DNA of 50,769 bases, from assembly GCA_051453625.1 (NCBI GenBank), contig JBOZIK010000001.1, forward strand, positions 66,269,211 through 66,319,979, read 5' to 3'. Each line of letters opens with the position of its first letter. The first letter of the stretch is position 1. A program made the translations under genes and the position numbers. The stretch is from Welwitschia mirabilis. Lineage: Eukaryota > Gnetophyta > Gnetopsida > Welwitschiales. The notes under the pieces were generated by a model that was not told where the DNA came from, ran no database searches, and saw only the letters and a list, made by a program, of their open reading frames with translations. This document shows, piece after piece, positions 1 through 12,420 of this stretch.

Positions 1-165
1 TATTATATTATATTATATTATATTATATTATATTATATTATATTGTATTATATTATATTATATTATATTATATTGTAATTATATTCTATAAAATAATAAC
101 ATATTTTATTATATATTATATCATATATGATATCATAATATATATTATATTACATCAATTATATT
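1..165. repeat. (TATTA)n microsatellite at the start of L copy A
   Basis: Near-perfect TATTA pentamers at 1-75 grade into degenerate TATAT/ATTAT sequence. The same kind of tract precedes the same unique sequence (ATTAAAC.ACC...ACCTCAT) in copy B, and a similar tract precedes copy C, so it is part of the repeated element rather than an isolated satellite. Confidence 0.9.
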
Positions 166-1675
166 ATATTAAACCATCGTGACCACCTCATCAAATAAAT
201 TTAGTTAAAGCATTAAATCATCCGAACATAAGTTAATAGTTAACTATAAATAATAATAAAACTTTAAAAATAGTTTTTGAAGTTTATACTAGATAAATAG
301 TCCATGCTTAAACATAGTTTTGTGTGGGATATAAAATGTTGGACAAATGATCAGACCTTATTGACTTAAAACATGGTTAATTAGATGATACAATTTCTTT
401 AATGTCCTATGCCTTTCATGTCATCATATAATAGTACCACTTTATGTAATGTTTTCCTATCTTATTGATTTATGCAAAATTCCATGACATTATAATGACA
501 CCGTGGAATGTATTTACTAGCAATAATGCTGCTTTTAGTATGGTTTAATAGAGTTGTAGCATGCATAATATAATTATACAATGATGTAGGTTTTAACACA
601 ATCTCCAATGATCATGGTTACTTCTAGTATTCTTAATGTTTTTTAGGTATATGTGCATAAATATAATTTCTTACATGTTCATGCATATGAGTTAAATATG
701 AGACTAGAAACTTAGTCAACGCCATATAGTCTATTCTCTTTGGCATTTTATATTTATATATTATTAGATTCATTATGATATGTTATAAATGGAGTAGCTA
801 AGAGGTACCCTGTTAAATGGCATATCTCTATGTGTGTAGGCACGTGTCTCTATTAATCATATTTTTATATGAGTTTATTATAATGACATTCAATTATAAT
901 ATATTCCCTCTCATTATATCTCATCAAGATGTTATAGTGATATATGAGGGGGTCTCTTATGCTTGGCGATGGAGGATTACTAATGGATACTTTGGCTAAG
1001 TGACTAGGGGGTTCACTAAATATATATAAACTCGAATACCCATATATCTAATTTATGTTAATATACATGCGTGTTTGTTATTATTCATGCATTATAACTT
1101 CTTAANNNNNNNNNNNNNNNNNNNNNNNNNNNNNNNNNNNNNNNNNNNNNNNNNNNNNNNNNNNNNNNNNNNNNNNNNNNNNNNNNNNNNNNNNNNNNNN
1201 NNNNNNNTTGATATTGGTTTGAATATTGAGTTCTTTCATTCTTTCATGCCTAGGATTGCCACATGCCACTAATATAGATAGCCTTAATTTATCTTACACT
1301 TACACATATTGGTGGATATTTGAAACCTATAGTCTAAACTCCTCCATATGATGATTATGTAGGTGTGGTTTCTTAGTTGTTGGGGCAAGTAACCACTCCA
1401 CTAAAATCTAAAAAATTTATTTCTATGCTTCTAATTGGGATTTATAATTAAACATAAGATTGATTTTGGTGTTAGTTAGGTGAGCTATCATCATATTGTT
1501 CACTGGATGTGAATCCTATGAGTAACTGAGAGGTAAGTCTTTCAGTCATAACCTAAATTATTCTACTGTTATGTTTAATTTTAACATGTAAATTGATCTA
1601 TTGGAATATAATTTAGATTTTAAAAAAATGCATTTCTGTACCTCATAAGTCTAACCTAAAAACTGGGTCATGACA
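160..1675 (+). mobile_element. Element L, LTR copy A (3' part of a long terminal repeat)
   Basis: The stretch matches copy B (5330-6668) and copy C (about 9620-10953) in the same order and orientation. Shared landmarks are the block around GATTCATTATGATATGTTAT, a block with ATATATAAACTC, and the terminal GTCATGACA. It ends in CA directly before a primer-binding-site-like sequence, which marks it as the 3' end of an LTR. The 102-N run at 1106-1207 replaces a segment that in copy C (10351-10452) is also exactly 102 bp. No long frame is coding. Lineage is uncertain; the iMet PBS and the TGTAATGTCCC start seen in copy B suit a Ty3/gypsy-derived element. Confidence 0.75.
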
Positions 1676-1861
1676 TTTAGGTATTAAAGCTTAGGTTTGG
1701 ATCCATTACTTAATCAACTCATTAATGATCTTATTAGAGTAATGAATGGCTTAATTCTTAGGTTTGGATCCATTACTTAATTAATTTAATATTTATTATT
1801 ATTAGAGTAATAAATGGCTTAAGTAGTTTTCGAGGATAAAAACTTCTTAAGGGGAGGAGAG
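1676..1861 (+). mobile_element. Element L copy A, very short internal domain (PBS to polypurine tract)
   Basis: After the LTR end at 1675 comes TTTAGGTATTAAAGC, a decayed form of the initiator-Met tRNA PBS TTTGGTATCAGAGC. The segment ends with the polypurine tract AAGGGGAGGAGAG at 1849-1861, and a new LTR start, TGTAACACTTTAAT, follows at 1862. A 67-bp tandem duplication (units from 1690 and 1757, each beginning CTTAGGTTTGGATCC) explains why it is longer than copy B; without it the domain is about 119 bp against 115 bp. No gag or pol is encoded. Confidence 0.7.
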
Positions 1862-4740
1862 TGTAACACTTTAATGTATTGGAGTATGCATCATCTTTGT
1901 AATGGGTGCTATGCCATTTACTTAATTGGGTTGTATGAAGTAAAGGCAGTATTATGATAGCTATAATTAAGATAATTACTTAGTTTCAAATCCAAAGTAA
2001 CCAAGGAATTTTAAAGAGATTTAGATTTTTGTCGAAGAGTTCAAAAACATAAAAGATTTCATTTTTTACAACATTGTTAACAGACATCCAAAATGTTACT
2101 TTCCTTTTCTACTCTTGGATACATTTTGGTTATGTTCAAACTTGAAAAGATTTTCCTTCCCTATGGGGGTTAGAAAAAGCATTAACTTTTTGTAATGGGT
2201 ATGAAATATATAGATCTAAAGCTTTCGTTGCATGAATTAGACCTTTTGGTTCTGTGTAGATTATCATTCAATGAAGTATAGTAGTCTAAGCAGAGCTTGC
2301 AGAATAAGTTTTCTGAAAGTAGATTCAAGTCTTTTTCAGTTTAGTGAAGTGAATTTCTACTCAATAATTAGCACATGTAAGGATTACGAAGGTCTTCAAT
2401 ACCAAAATTAAGCATAAGTTCTATAAAATCAAGGAAGGCACTATAGATTAGACCCCCTATTTGCATAGCTTATGTGTTATTTTTCACTTGCAAGTTGGAG
2501 TTACAGAAATAAGTCTTAAATTCAATGTTCAAATTACAAAGAAAAATTCTTGAAGCACATAACTTTTCAGATTCCTTAAAAAAAAAAAAAAAAAGGCCTT
2601 ATAAGGATCTGCATGGCAGATTCTTACTTACATGAAATGTCGATGGGTGAAGCCATTGTGAGTAGAGTCCAATTAGCAAAAAATGTTATCCTATTTCTTA
2701 ACCTTGAAGCATCAGGAGTGCACATGGATAAGGTGGTTTTAATTACAATAATCCAAATATGTGTTTAATTCAATGGGGATTGCTAGAAGAATCTCATTTC
2801 ATTATTCATACGTCGACTTTAGACACATACTTAGTCCTCATACTACATTACATGCAACAAACATTTTATACATGTGTGTTTTTATCCTTTAACTATAACT
2901 AGGTATCATAGTTATGTTGGTTTGGTANNNNNNNNNNNNNNNNNNNNNNNNNNNNNNNNNNNNNNNNNNNNNNNNNNNNNNNNNNNNNNNNNNNNNNNNN
3001 NNNNNNNNNNNNNNNNNNNNNNNNNNNTTTTATCCTTTAACTATAACTAGGTATAATAGTTATGTTGGTTTGGTAAAACCACTAAATCCATAGAGGTTTT
3101 TCCATTAAGCATGATATGAAAAAGATCAAAGACTACAATGCATTTTATATCTATTGTGACAATAGCATAATCATTTGAAGTGGGCCACTAGCAGTGAAGG
3201 ATTTTGTCTATAGATAAAGTAACAATTTTAAAATCTCTTATCCCTATAATTAATTACATGATTTGGTGTAAAATGTTTTAGTTATGATGTGGGTTTTGGT
3301 CTTTTTTCATCTTAATAAAACACAATCAGTAGAATGTCGATGTATTTGAACAAGATTGAAAGACTAAGAAAAGCTAAGGATGGAGATTCCACACATCTTT
3401 TCTACCATTTTCTATAGCTTCCTCTTATTCTTGTCCTTCTTCCTACTCTTGCTTGTTCTATAACTTATTAAAGAATATATATTTGAGGCCATTCACATTT
3501 ATTATAATAACAATGAAAAATGGCACTATCATTTGGACCTCTGGCTAGCACACTTAATTTGAATATATGTTTGCATTACTAGAACAAAATGATTAGGAGT
3601 AGTTTTAAAGTGTTTTATTGATGTGGTATTTCCAATTCCATTAGTTGTTTGGATTTCTTTTGATTTAATTAGAAGAATCTTAAGGGGATTACGTTATAAG
3701 CTATTTATGCCTTTAATAACAACCTTTGATGTAATTAGATTGTAACATGAAAACAAGTTTCTTCATTGTTTTTCTTTTGAATGAAACATGAACTACAATC
3801 AAAGAAAGTTGTATAGCTTAATTGGTATACTTGTGGATGTACCAATGATATCATTAATAACTCTTTGGAAGATTCATATCATGCTTTTCAAAGAATGGCA
3901 TTCCTAATTGCATTAAACATGAAGTTTCAAAATTTAATACCCTAGCAAGACTTGCAATCAAATATGGCATGGAGGCAAGCATCATAGAGACTCTTGATAT
4001 TGTTTATTTCTTGTTTTCCTTTTAAGTCTAAGTTAGCAAGAATCTTTGATATCTTTTTATTTTTAGTTTATATTAGTGATTTTTAGTTAACTTTCGTATG
4101 CATTATAGAGAAATTGGAATTTTAATCTTTTTTAATGTAAGTTTTACATTTTCATAATTTAAGTTTTCTTTCTTCTTCATTTGAGAGTACAAAGAATTTA
4201 TGATTGTTAGAAAAGAAATTATTGCATTCAAGTTCCTTTGATTACAAATTTTTGGTGAATCATATGCTGCAACTAAGCATAGTAGTCCTAAGCCCTTATC
4301 GCATCCACTATACATATGTTAGGGTATTGATTAATAGAAATAAGGCAAAAATTAAAGAAAAATGGCAAGGTGGATAATCTCCACTAAAAGAAAGTCATTT
4401 AGTTTGTTTCTGATCTATTCCATAGTTTTACAGATTAAATGTTAGATTGCCACTTGTCTTGTATAGGACTTCATGGTGATCTTGGTGAGCAAAAGATGAA
4501 TAAATGTTAAATTGAATAGAAATGCATTATCCTTTGAATAAAGTCATTCCATTTATTTCATCTTGAATTGAACAAAGATCTTCAGTAATCTACCAAAATA
4601 ATGTGGATAAAAATTTAATCTTAATTGAAATATTTAGTAAAACTATAATCAATGGAATTGATTGTTTTTTGAATGAACATTAAAATCCTAAATGGAATAA
4701 TATTCAAAAATTATAATTAATAAAATTCATTTGCTGGACT
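1862..4740. other. LTR start of element L (about 1862-1960) followed by unassigned AT-rich DNA
   Basis: The first 60-100 bp resemble the LTR start at 6784 (CACTTTAAT, then GTATGC and a GGGTG.TATGCCA block). Beyond that I see no convincing homology or coding. An A15 tract lies at about 2579-2594. The 100-N run at 2928-3027 is flanked on both sides by a duplicated segment of nearly 50 bp. Around 3600-3790 the sequence has the look of a small LTR (GCTATTTATGCC TATA-like block, then a T-rich block), but no partner was found. Confidence 0.4.
2872..3076. repeat. Duplicated flanks around a 100-N gap
   Basis: The segment starting TTTTATCCTTTAACTATAAC and ending GTTGGTTTGGTA is present immediately before the gap (to 2927) and again immediately after it (from 3028), with one base different. 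This is the signature of two contig ends that overlap but were not merged, so the gap probably has no real length. A real tandem duplication is the less likely alternative. Confidence 0.75.
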
Positions 4741-5335
4741 TTTTAACCATTATATTATTATATTCTATTATATTTCAGTGCATAAATATTATATTATATT
4801 ATATTATATTATATTATATTATATTATATTATATTATATTATATTAAACTACCATGATCACCTCATTAAATAAAAATCACCTCATTTAAACACAAGTTGA
4901 AAGTGAGCTTTANNNNNNNNNNGATTGTTTTTTGAATGAACATTAAAATCCTAAATGGAATAATCTTCAAATAACTATAATTAAGAAAATTCATTTACTA
5001 GATGTTTTAATAAAATTTATTTAATTGATGTTTTAACTATCATAGTATTATATTCTAATATATTTCATTGCATAAATATTATACTATGTTATATTATATT
5101 GCTTATCTTGCTTATATGCGTAATATTGCATCTACATATATATTATCTTAAATTATATTGTATTAAATTATATTATTGTATTATATAATATCATATTATA
5201 ACACATTATATTATATTGCATGTATATATTATATTATATTATATTATATTACATTGTGTTATATTATAAAATATAATAAAATAAAATATTATATTATAAT
5301 ATATATTATTACATAAAATTATATTATGTTATATT
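4652..5335. repeat. Imperfect tandem duplication with (TATTA)n microsatellites, split by 10 N
   Basis: The block beginning GATTGTTTTTTGAATGAACA occurs at about 4662 and again at 4923, right after the 10-N run at 4913-4922. Each copy runs through a similar AATTCATTT block into a TATTA-rich tract (4790-4846 and 5070-5335) and then into the ATTAAACTACCAT start of the L repeat. The two differ at many positions, so they are either an old tandem duplication or two diverged haplotypes placed head to tail. Confidence 0.7.
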
Positions 5336-6668
5336 AAACTACCATAACCACCTCATAAAATAAATTTAGTTATGCTTAAGGCATCACATGATACAAACAC
5401 AAGTTAAAAGTCAACTATAAATAATAATGAGTCTTTAAAATCAATTTTTAAAGTCTATACTAGATAAATAGTTCATGCTTAAACAGAGTTTTATGTGAGA
5501 TATAAAATGTTAGACAGATGATTAAACCTCCTTGACTTACAACACAGTTAACTAGATGATATAATTTTTCCAAATTTTTTTCCCTCCCATGTCATCATAA
5601 AATACTACTAGTTTATGGCATGTTTTCCTATCTTATTGGTTTATGTAAAAATCCATAATGTTATAATGACATTCTTGAATGTATTTACTAGTAATCATGT
5701 TGCTTTTAATATGGTTTAATGGAGTTATAGGAAGCATAGTATAGTTATACAATGATGCAGGTTTTAACATAGTTTTCAATGATCATGATTTCTTCTAGTA
5801 TTCTTAATGCTTTTCACTACAGATGCCTAAATATAATTTATTACATGTTAATACATACAAGTTAAATAAGAGACTATATACTTAAGCAGTGGCATATAGA
5901 CTATTCTCTTTGGAATTTTATATTTATATATTATTAGATTCATTATGATATGTTATAAAAGGAGTAGCTAAGAGGNNNNNNNNNNNNNNNNNNNNNNNNN
6001 NNNNNNNNNNNNNNNNNNNNNNNNNNNNNNNNNNNNNNNNNNNNNNNNNNNNNNNNNNNNNNNNNNNNNNNNNNNAATAGAATTGGATGTTGTAATCTCA
6101 AGAGTTCTTAACTGGCTACCTCCTATACTTTTACATATAGCTACTATGCATACGTACATATATTTACGTGTGATATCTATTGTTGTTAGGTTGATTATTA
6201 AATTCTTGCATTATTCTTTGCATTTTTTCATGCCTAGGATTACTACATGCCACTGATATGGACCACCTTGATCTATCTTATGCTTATGCGTATTGGTAGA
6301 GATAGGAACGAGATCTAAGATATAACTATGTATGGTTTGAACTCCTACAAATGAGAATTATGTAGGCATGGTTGCTTAGCTGTTGATGCAACCAACCACT
6401 TGACTGAAGCTACACCCTTCTTTTTTATGCTCCAAATTGATATTTCTAATTAATATTAGTTTTAGTATTAGTCAAGTGAGCTATCATCATATAGTTCACT
6501 TGATGTGAATCCTATGGTAACTAAGAGGTAAGTATTTTAGTCATAACCAAATCATTTCACTGCAACATTTAATCTTATCATGTCAATTGATGCACTGTAA
6601 AATAATAAAGTTAATTACTTTTAAAAAATTAGTACATTTAAGTCCAACCCAAAAACCAAGTCGTGACA
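5330..6668 (+). mobile_element. Element L, LTR copy B
   Basis: Direct repeat of copy A, collinear from the post-microsatellite ATTAAACTACCATAACCACC to the terminal AAGTCGTGACA at 6668. The 100-N run at 5976-6075 is too short: in copy C the matching interval (about 10048-10348) is roughly 300 bp, so about 200 bp are missing here. The 3' end lies next to the best preserved PBS in the window. Confidence 0.78.
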
Positions 6669-6783
6669 TTTTGGTATCAGAGCCTAGGTTTGGATCCACT
6701 GCTTAATCAACTCATTAATGGTCTTATTAGAGTATTAAATGGCTTAAGTACTTTCTAGGGATGAAAAATTATTAAGGGGAGAA
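6669..6783 (+). mobile_element. Element L copy B, 115-bp internal domain with intact PBS and polypurine tract
   Basis: TGGTATCAGAGC at 6672-6683 is an exact match to the standard plant initiator-Met tRNA primer-binding site. The domain ends in AAGGGGAGAA at 6774-6783, directly followed by the LTR start TGTAATGTCCCACC. Nothing between could encode a protein. The middle matches copy A (TAGGTTTGGATCCA, then TTAATCAACTCATTAATG, then TTATTAGAGTA), so the short domain is shared by two copies rather than being one random deletion. Confidence 0.8.
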
Positions 6784-9175
6784 TGTAATGTCCCACCACT
6801 TTAATTTGTATGCCACTCATTGGGGTGTATGCCATGAAGATAATCTACTTTAAAGTCATCGATTTCAATCTAGCAAACTTTGATTTGTCAGAGTAGAAGT
6901 CCATTCTTAAAAAGAAGGTTTCAAAATCATAGATAGGATCTCGAACTTAACTCTTCTAGAAATCTCTAAAATTAAGAATATATTCTAGAAGAAAATTAAT
7001 TAAAAGGAAGTATCATGCATAATCGCAATACCTACCAATACCGTTATGGCTACTGCCACTACTGCTACTCTTGCATGTGAAGCTTTTATGTCAAAAGATC
7101 CTACAATAGAGGTGAATGAAAAAATGGAGATAGAAAGAGAAAATAAAATTATCTACCAATCTTAATCAATACGAGTTTTAGTTCCAGTTTCAAAATTTTT
7201 TGTGTGGAGCACTCTTGGTAATGGCACTCTACTACCCTAGTCTCGATCCACAGTGTCGTTTCAGTCTAATGCATTATGGAAGCACATAATAGAGTGTGCA
7301 TGGAAGATAATTCAAAACAACCTCTAAAGTCACTTTGATGAAATGAAACAGTTACTAAACATGCCCAAAAGATGTGTGGAAACTCTCAAGAACTTGTCTT
7401 CTAGCTCCTTCATAGTGTTCTGGCTTTTGCGAAGTAGAAACTTTAGTTGAGACATGAATCAATCAAAATTCTCCACAAATAAAACATTTTTTCTCTTTGT
7501 TGGTCTTTTGCCCTTGCATCCTATAACAATGGTGAATGCTAATTTGCCTCATAAAATCATTAAGAAGACCCAATGTGGGTCTTCTTAGCGAACAAGGTAC
7601 TTATAAATGCCAGAATTTCCAAAGAAATTTGTAAAATATGTCAAAATATATTTTTATTAAGTTCTTATCTAAAGTATTAGGTTTTTAATTGGTATATGTC
7701 AAAAACTAAATTTGGTTGTTCATAAAATTTTTCAAGAAAAAATCTTGAATTTGAAGATAAGGGAATTGTGACCTATTTTATCTTTTTAATTTCATACTGT
7801 ATGTTGCACTCAGATATAAATTCAAGTTCAATCTATTCTTTTGCACCAATATATATTTTCATTATCATAAGCATAGTTATTTTTCAAAGGCATATTTTTT
7901 TAATTACTAATAAAATATTACTTTATGAATAATCTAATACATGGTTCATTCTTCTACTATTATTACTTTAGCATGTGTTTCTAATCTAGATTCTATTCAT
8001 CAAAGTTTTAGTTGAAGAACTAGATAATTGATGTACTAATTCATGTAATTGATTAGTATATGTTCTTTAACATGCGAAGCCATGTTTGTATTATCATTAA
8101 AATTCTGTATGAATTATATTGTTTTCAAAGGAAAAGGTACTTGATCATATTTTATGTTTAATGTGGCGACAAAATACAAAGAAATAAAGTATAACTTCAG
8201 GGAGAGGATAATGTAATTTGGTATTAAAAGCATAGAAAATTCTGCTAAATGAATAAAATTAAACAAATTAAATATGACTCACTTCAACATGAAATAAGTA
8301 TAATATCAATAAAAAATAGAATAAAATTAAAGCATTAAGAATGATTATAATTCTATTAAAATAATATAGTACTTCTATAAATATTAGAGAATTTATGTAA
8401 AGAGACAGAAAAGTAGTGACTAAATGAATAAAATCTACTAAGACCTAAGATGTCTATTTGCTTCCTCATTTATTTGAAAACTCATGTCTTTGTCTAATGT
8501 GCTAATACATTTTTCAAAAGGATTTTCAACCTTATCATTTAAATTCAAACAATTAAAGGTGAAGTGCTTACTATAATACTTCCATAGGTAATTAATGATA
8601 GAATAAATTATCTTTCTTACATATCACTTGGCATTACTTAACCTTGTTAAAAGAACTAAAGTTTTTTTCATGGGCAATAATAAAACACTTAAAAGATCAC
8701 TTCTAGCTTAGTATTTCTAGCCTCACATAAGAATGCATTGCTTAAGTAATGTTTTAATGTCTTCATATGTAGTCAAACTTTCTAGGTTTTCAAATGAAAC
8801 TAACTTATTTCATGTTGTTGAAGTATTTTGATCTTTCTATAGCTCTTGAGGATGAGAAAGATTTCTCAAAGGAAATAAGGTTTGAAAACATTTTACCTTA
8901 GAAAAAGATTGCAATGATTTTATACTTAAAGGGTTTCCAAGTTTAGTATTTGAATTTAAATGTAGGAAATATTGGGTTCTTGGGTGGTAACATCATTTCA
9001 CGTTATGTTTAGATGTGACTACTTTTCCTTAAGATTCACTTTTCGTGATAGTCTAATTTCAGATATGAACTTCTTATATATGGGAAAATTCAACACAAAA
9101 CATAAGGGAGATAAATAATTAAGTATTAATGACATAATCAATTGAGAATATAGCTTTGAATTTATAAGAAGTAAT
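6784..9175. other. LTR start of element L, then unassigned non-coding AT-rich DNA
   Basis: TGTAATGTCCCACCACTTT at 6784 is a typical gypsy-type LTR start right after a polypurine tract. Only the first 60-100 bp are similar to 1862 onward. The rest shows no protein homology, no RNA gene and no clear repeat by eye. If this is one LTR, it would run to copy C's end at 10953, about 4.2 kb. Confidence 0.4.
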
Positions 9176-9179
9176 ATGC

Positions 9180-9420
9180 ATAATATTATATTATGTTATG
9201 TTATATTACATTATGTTATAATATAATCTTTTATTACATTATGTTACATTAAAATATATTATACTATATTATATTATATTATATAATATTATATAATATT
9301 ATATTGTATTATATGTATATCAAATTATATTACATATATATTATATTATATTATATGCATAAATATTACAATATTCTATATTATATGCATGATATTGTAT
9401 TATCTTATATTGTTCTATCT
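9180..9420. repeat. (TATTA)n-type microsatellite before L copy C
   Basis: Degenerate TATTA, TTATG and TACAT pentamers, less pure than the tract at position 1. Its place relative to the following L sequence matches copies A and B. Confidence 0.8.
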
Positions 9421-9619
9421 CATATCTGTAGTATTGGAGAAACATGATTTTATTCTTAAGAGTTAGTTAATGTTAGGAATAAATACATAAAGAAAAGAAG
9501 TGTTTAAACAAGATTAAATGCTCATCTTGGATCCTTTAATAATATTGTTATTATAATTATTTCAATAGACTATTTTCTTACACTTAGTATTTGACTTATC
9601 ATGAATGTTAGATGTTGTT

Positions 9620-10953
9620 GAATGTGTTAACTAATAATTATGTCTCTTTTAATTTAATTTAATGCAATTATAGTATGCATAGTAATAAAATGATGCAGGT
9701 TTTAGCACAGTCTACAATGATCGTGGTTGCTTTTAGTATACCTTAATGCTTTCTAGGTATGTATCCTTAAATATGTATTTTTGTACATGTTTATGCATAT
9801 GAATTAAATATTCCAAGTAGTTATTATTATCTTATGTGTAAAATAATATAATAACAGTGATTATTTGATTATGCTCATTAAAATAACTAGAAACTTAATT
9901 AGTAATCTTAATCCTTTGAATTATATTGATCTAAGTCTATTGAGACTAGAAACTTAATCAGTGGAATATGAGCTATTCTCTTTGGAATTTTATATTTATA
10001 TATTATTAGATTCATTATGATATGTTATAAAAGGAGTAGCTAAGAGGTACCCCGTCTAAGTTGTATGTGTCTTTGTGTGTATGCATGTGTTTGTGTTAAT
10101 CATATTTTTTCATGGGTTTACTACAATGACATTCAATTATAATATATTCTCTCTCATTGTCTTCCACCAAGATGTTATAGTGAGATATAAGGGGGTCTAT
10201 TGTACTTGGTGATGAAGGATTACTAAGGGATATTTTAGCCAAGTGATCATACGATGTGCTATATATATATATAAACTCAAGTATTCATATATTTAATTTA
10301 TGTTAATATATATGTGTGTTTGTTATTATTCATGCATTAGAACTTCTTAATAGGATTGAACATTATAACCTTGAGAGTTCTTGACTGGTTAACTCCTATA
10401 CTTTAAAATACAATTACTATGCACATGTACATATATATGTGTGAGGTATCTATTGATGTTGGTTTGAATATTGAGTTCTTGCATTATTCCTTGCATTCTT
10501 TTATGCCTGGAATTACCACATGCCATTAATATGAATTGACTTAACCTATTTCACACTCATGCGTATTGGTAAAAATTGGAATGAGGTCCAAGTTAGGACC
10601 ATGTGTCTTTTGAAATCCTCTAGATGAGGATTATGTAGGCATGGTTGCTTATCTGTTAGTGAAGCCAATCACTTGATCATAATCTATACACTTCTTATGT
10701 GTGATTCAAATAGAGATTTCTAATAAATGTTAAGATTGGTTTTGGTATTGCTTAGATGAGCTATCATCATGTCATTCAATCAATGTGAATCAAGTGGGTG
10801 ATTGAAAGGTTAGTCTCTTTATTATAACCTAGATTATTCTATTATAATGTTTAATCTTAACATTTAAATGGATGTTTCATCATATAATTTAGATCTAAAA
10901 AAATGGGTGCCTTTTAGTACTTCATAAGTCCAACCTAAAGATCGAGTCATGAA
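9620..10953 (+). mobile_element. Element L, LTR copy C (no recognisable internal domain after it)
   Basis: Collinear with copies A and B from the ATGATGCAGGTTTTAGCACA block to CGAGTCATGA near 10952. It contains the segment hidden by N runs in the other two copies and so predicts their content. A local duplication of CTAGAAACTTAAT at about 9893 and 9944 is private to this copy. No PBS follows: the sequence continues as AAAATATATG, so the element breaks at or just past its LTR end. Confidence 0.75.
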
Positions 10954-11739
10954 AATATATGTTTTAATGTTGTAAATATTGTTACTAGAGAAAAGATAAG
11001 TTAAGCCAATATAGAATTAATAAATATAAAATTGAAAACCTTATTATTTAAAAGGTAGTTATATTCTAAAATAATGTAAATCCAAAAGTTGCATCTTAAT
11101 TTGTGATCGATGGTAATATTTAAAAAACTTGTAGATAAATACTACTATATTAAGTGGGAGTAGAAGTTGATAAAAATGATAAATTATATTTAATTATTGG
11201 TAATTTTAGAGAAAATATTAATGGAAATCTAATCCTTAGATATGATTAATATTATAGGATATTTACAAGAAGTATAAAAGTAATATTTAATACTAAATAT
11301 AACATAAACGCGTTTAATAATTCTAAAGGTATTTCATAATAAATTAACAAGAACATATATGTGTGTTTTTTTAATTATTCTTGATGAGGACATTGAACTT
11401 GAAAGTTTTAATAATTATACCACTTTTTAAATGTAAAGCTATTACAATCTCTCAAATAAATGATTTAATTGTACAGAGGTATCATAATATACTAACTAAT
11501 AAATTCAAGTTTTTAAACCATGATGTAATTAATAGAATGGATAATTCTATTAATAAGATCAATGACCCCTTAGTTGAACTACCATCTCATTAGATTTTTA
11601 TTATGATGATGAAATATCACTTAGTTTATTTTAAAAATCTTTTTTCCATTAAATAATAATAAGTGAAATTCCTTTGGAATGATAAAGTTTGGAACATCAT
11701 AATTAGAGTTGAATCTCAATAAAGAATCTTATAAAAAAA
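10954..11739. other. AT-rich stretch before element P coding remnants
   Basis: Mostly A/T-rich sequence with no identified LTR or PBS for element P. A 70-codon open frame at 11381-11593 (+) could be a gag or protease-upstream remnant of P because of its position, but I see no motif in it that shows this. Confidence 0.3.
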
Positions 11740-12060
11740 CTTACCATATCATTTCTATAAGGATCTTGGTTTAGATGGTCTTAAAAGTACTAGACTTTAA
11801 TTTCAATTAGCTAATAATTCTCTTAAGCCATCATTATGGATAGGAAATGATGCAATTATTCAAATAACTTTTCAGTTTTATAGATGAAAAAAATAGTCAA
11901 CCATATAATTCTTTAGAAAAATCTTGTCTTGCAACCTCTAATGCCTTGACTAGCTATTAGAATGATCTTATGAAGACGTCCTTTGGGAACATTACTATCA
12001 AACTCAATGTTTTTAATGCCATGCAAAAACATCTAAATGATGATAGATTTGAACATAAAG
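11740..12060 (+). pseudogene. Element P: retroviral-type protease remnant (Athila/Tat-like gypsy)
   Basis: Frames in this interval read like the C-terminal part of Athila-type aspartic protease. A segment like the family's L.L.DRS.K pattern is followed by a decayed GRPFLATSNALI block (seen here as LATSNALT) and then FGNITIKLNVFNAMQKHL, which matches the family's FGN.T...N.FN pattern. The catalytic D-[ST]-G part should lie just upstream but is not readable. Stops and at least one frame change are present. The order PR-RT-RH-INT that follows supports the call. Confidence 0.65.
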
Positions 12061-12420
12061 ATATGTTGAAAATAAATCTCTTGATTTTGCATCATCTTCC
12101 CTTACTAAAGATGTTTTTACTATGTATTCCTCTATGAATCATGATTAAGTTTCAACTTAAGATGGATCTTTTATTATGTTGGAATCACTTCTTAATGACC
12201 ATAAGTATGATTTTCTAGATACTAATTCAATGTTTCTATTAATTATTTACTCATACTTATCCCTTTCCTAAGAAAATACCTTGCTAGATTTACTCAGAAT
12301 GCATAAACAAGCCTTAGGTTGAATACTTTTAAGCATTAGAAGCATTAACCTAAGCATTTTCATACACCAAATCTAACTTGAGAAGAATTCTAGATCATCT
12401 ATTAAATCTTAAGGACAAAT

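Noticed and set aside
1-180. AT-rich tract as a replication origin or matrix attachment site
   Set aside because: Similar tracts occur at the same place in all three L copies, so it is a microsatellite within a repeat; nothing specific supports another role.
2578-2596. Poly-A runs (also near 42334 and 49439) as retroposon tails
   Set aside because: No recognisable SINE, LINE or processed gene lies directly upstream and no flanking duplications were seen; simple A-runs are expected at this base composition.
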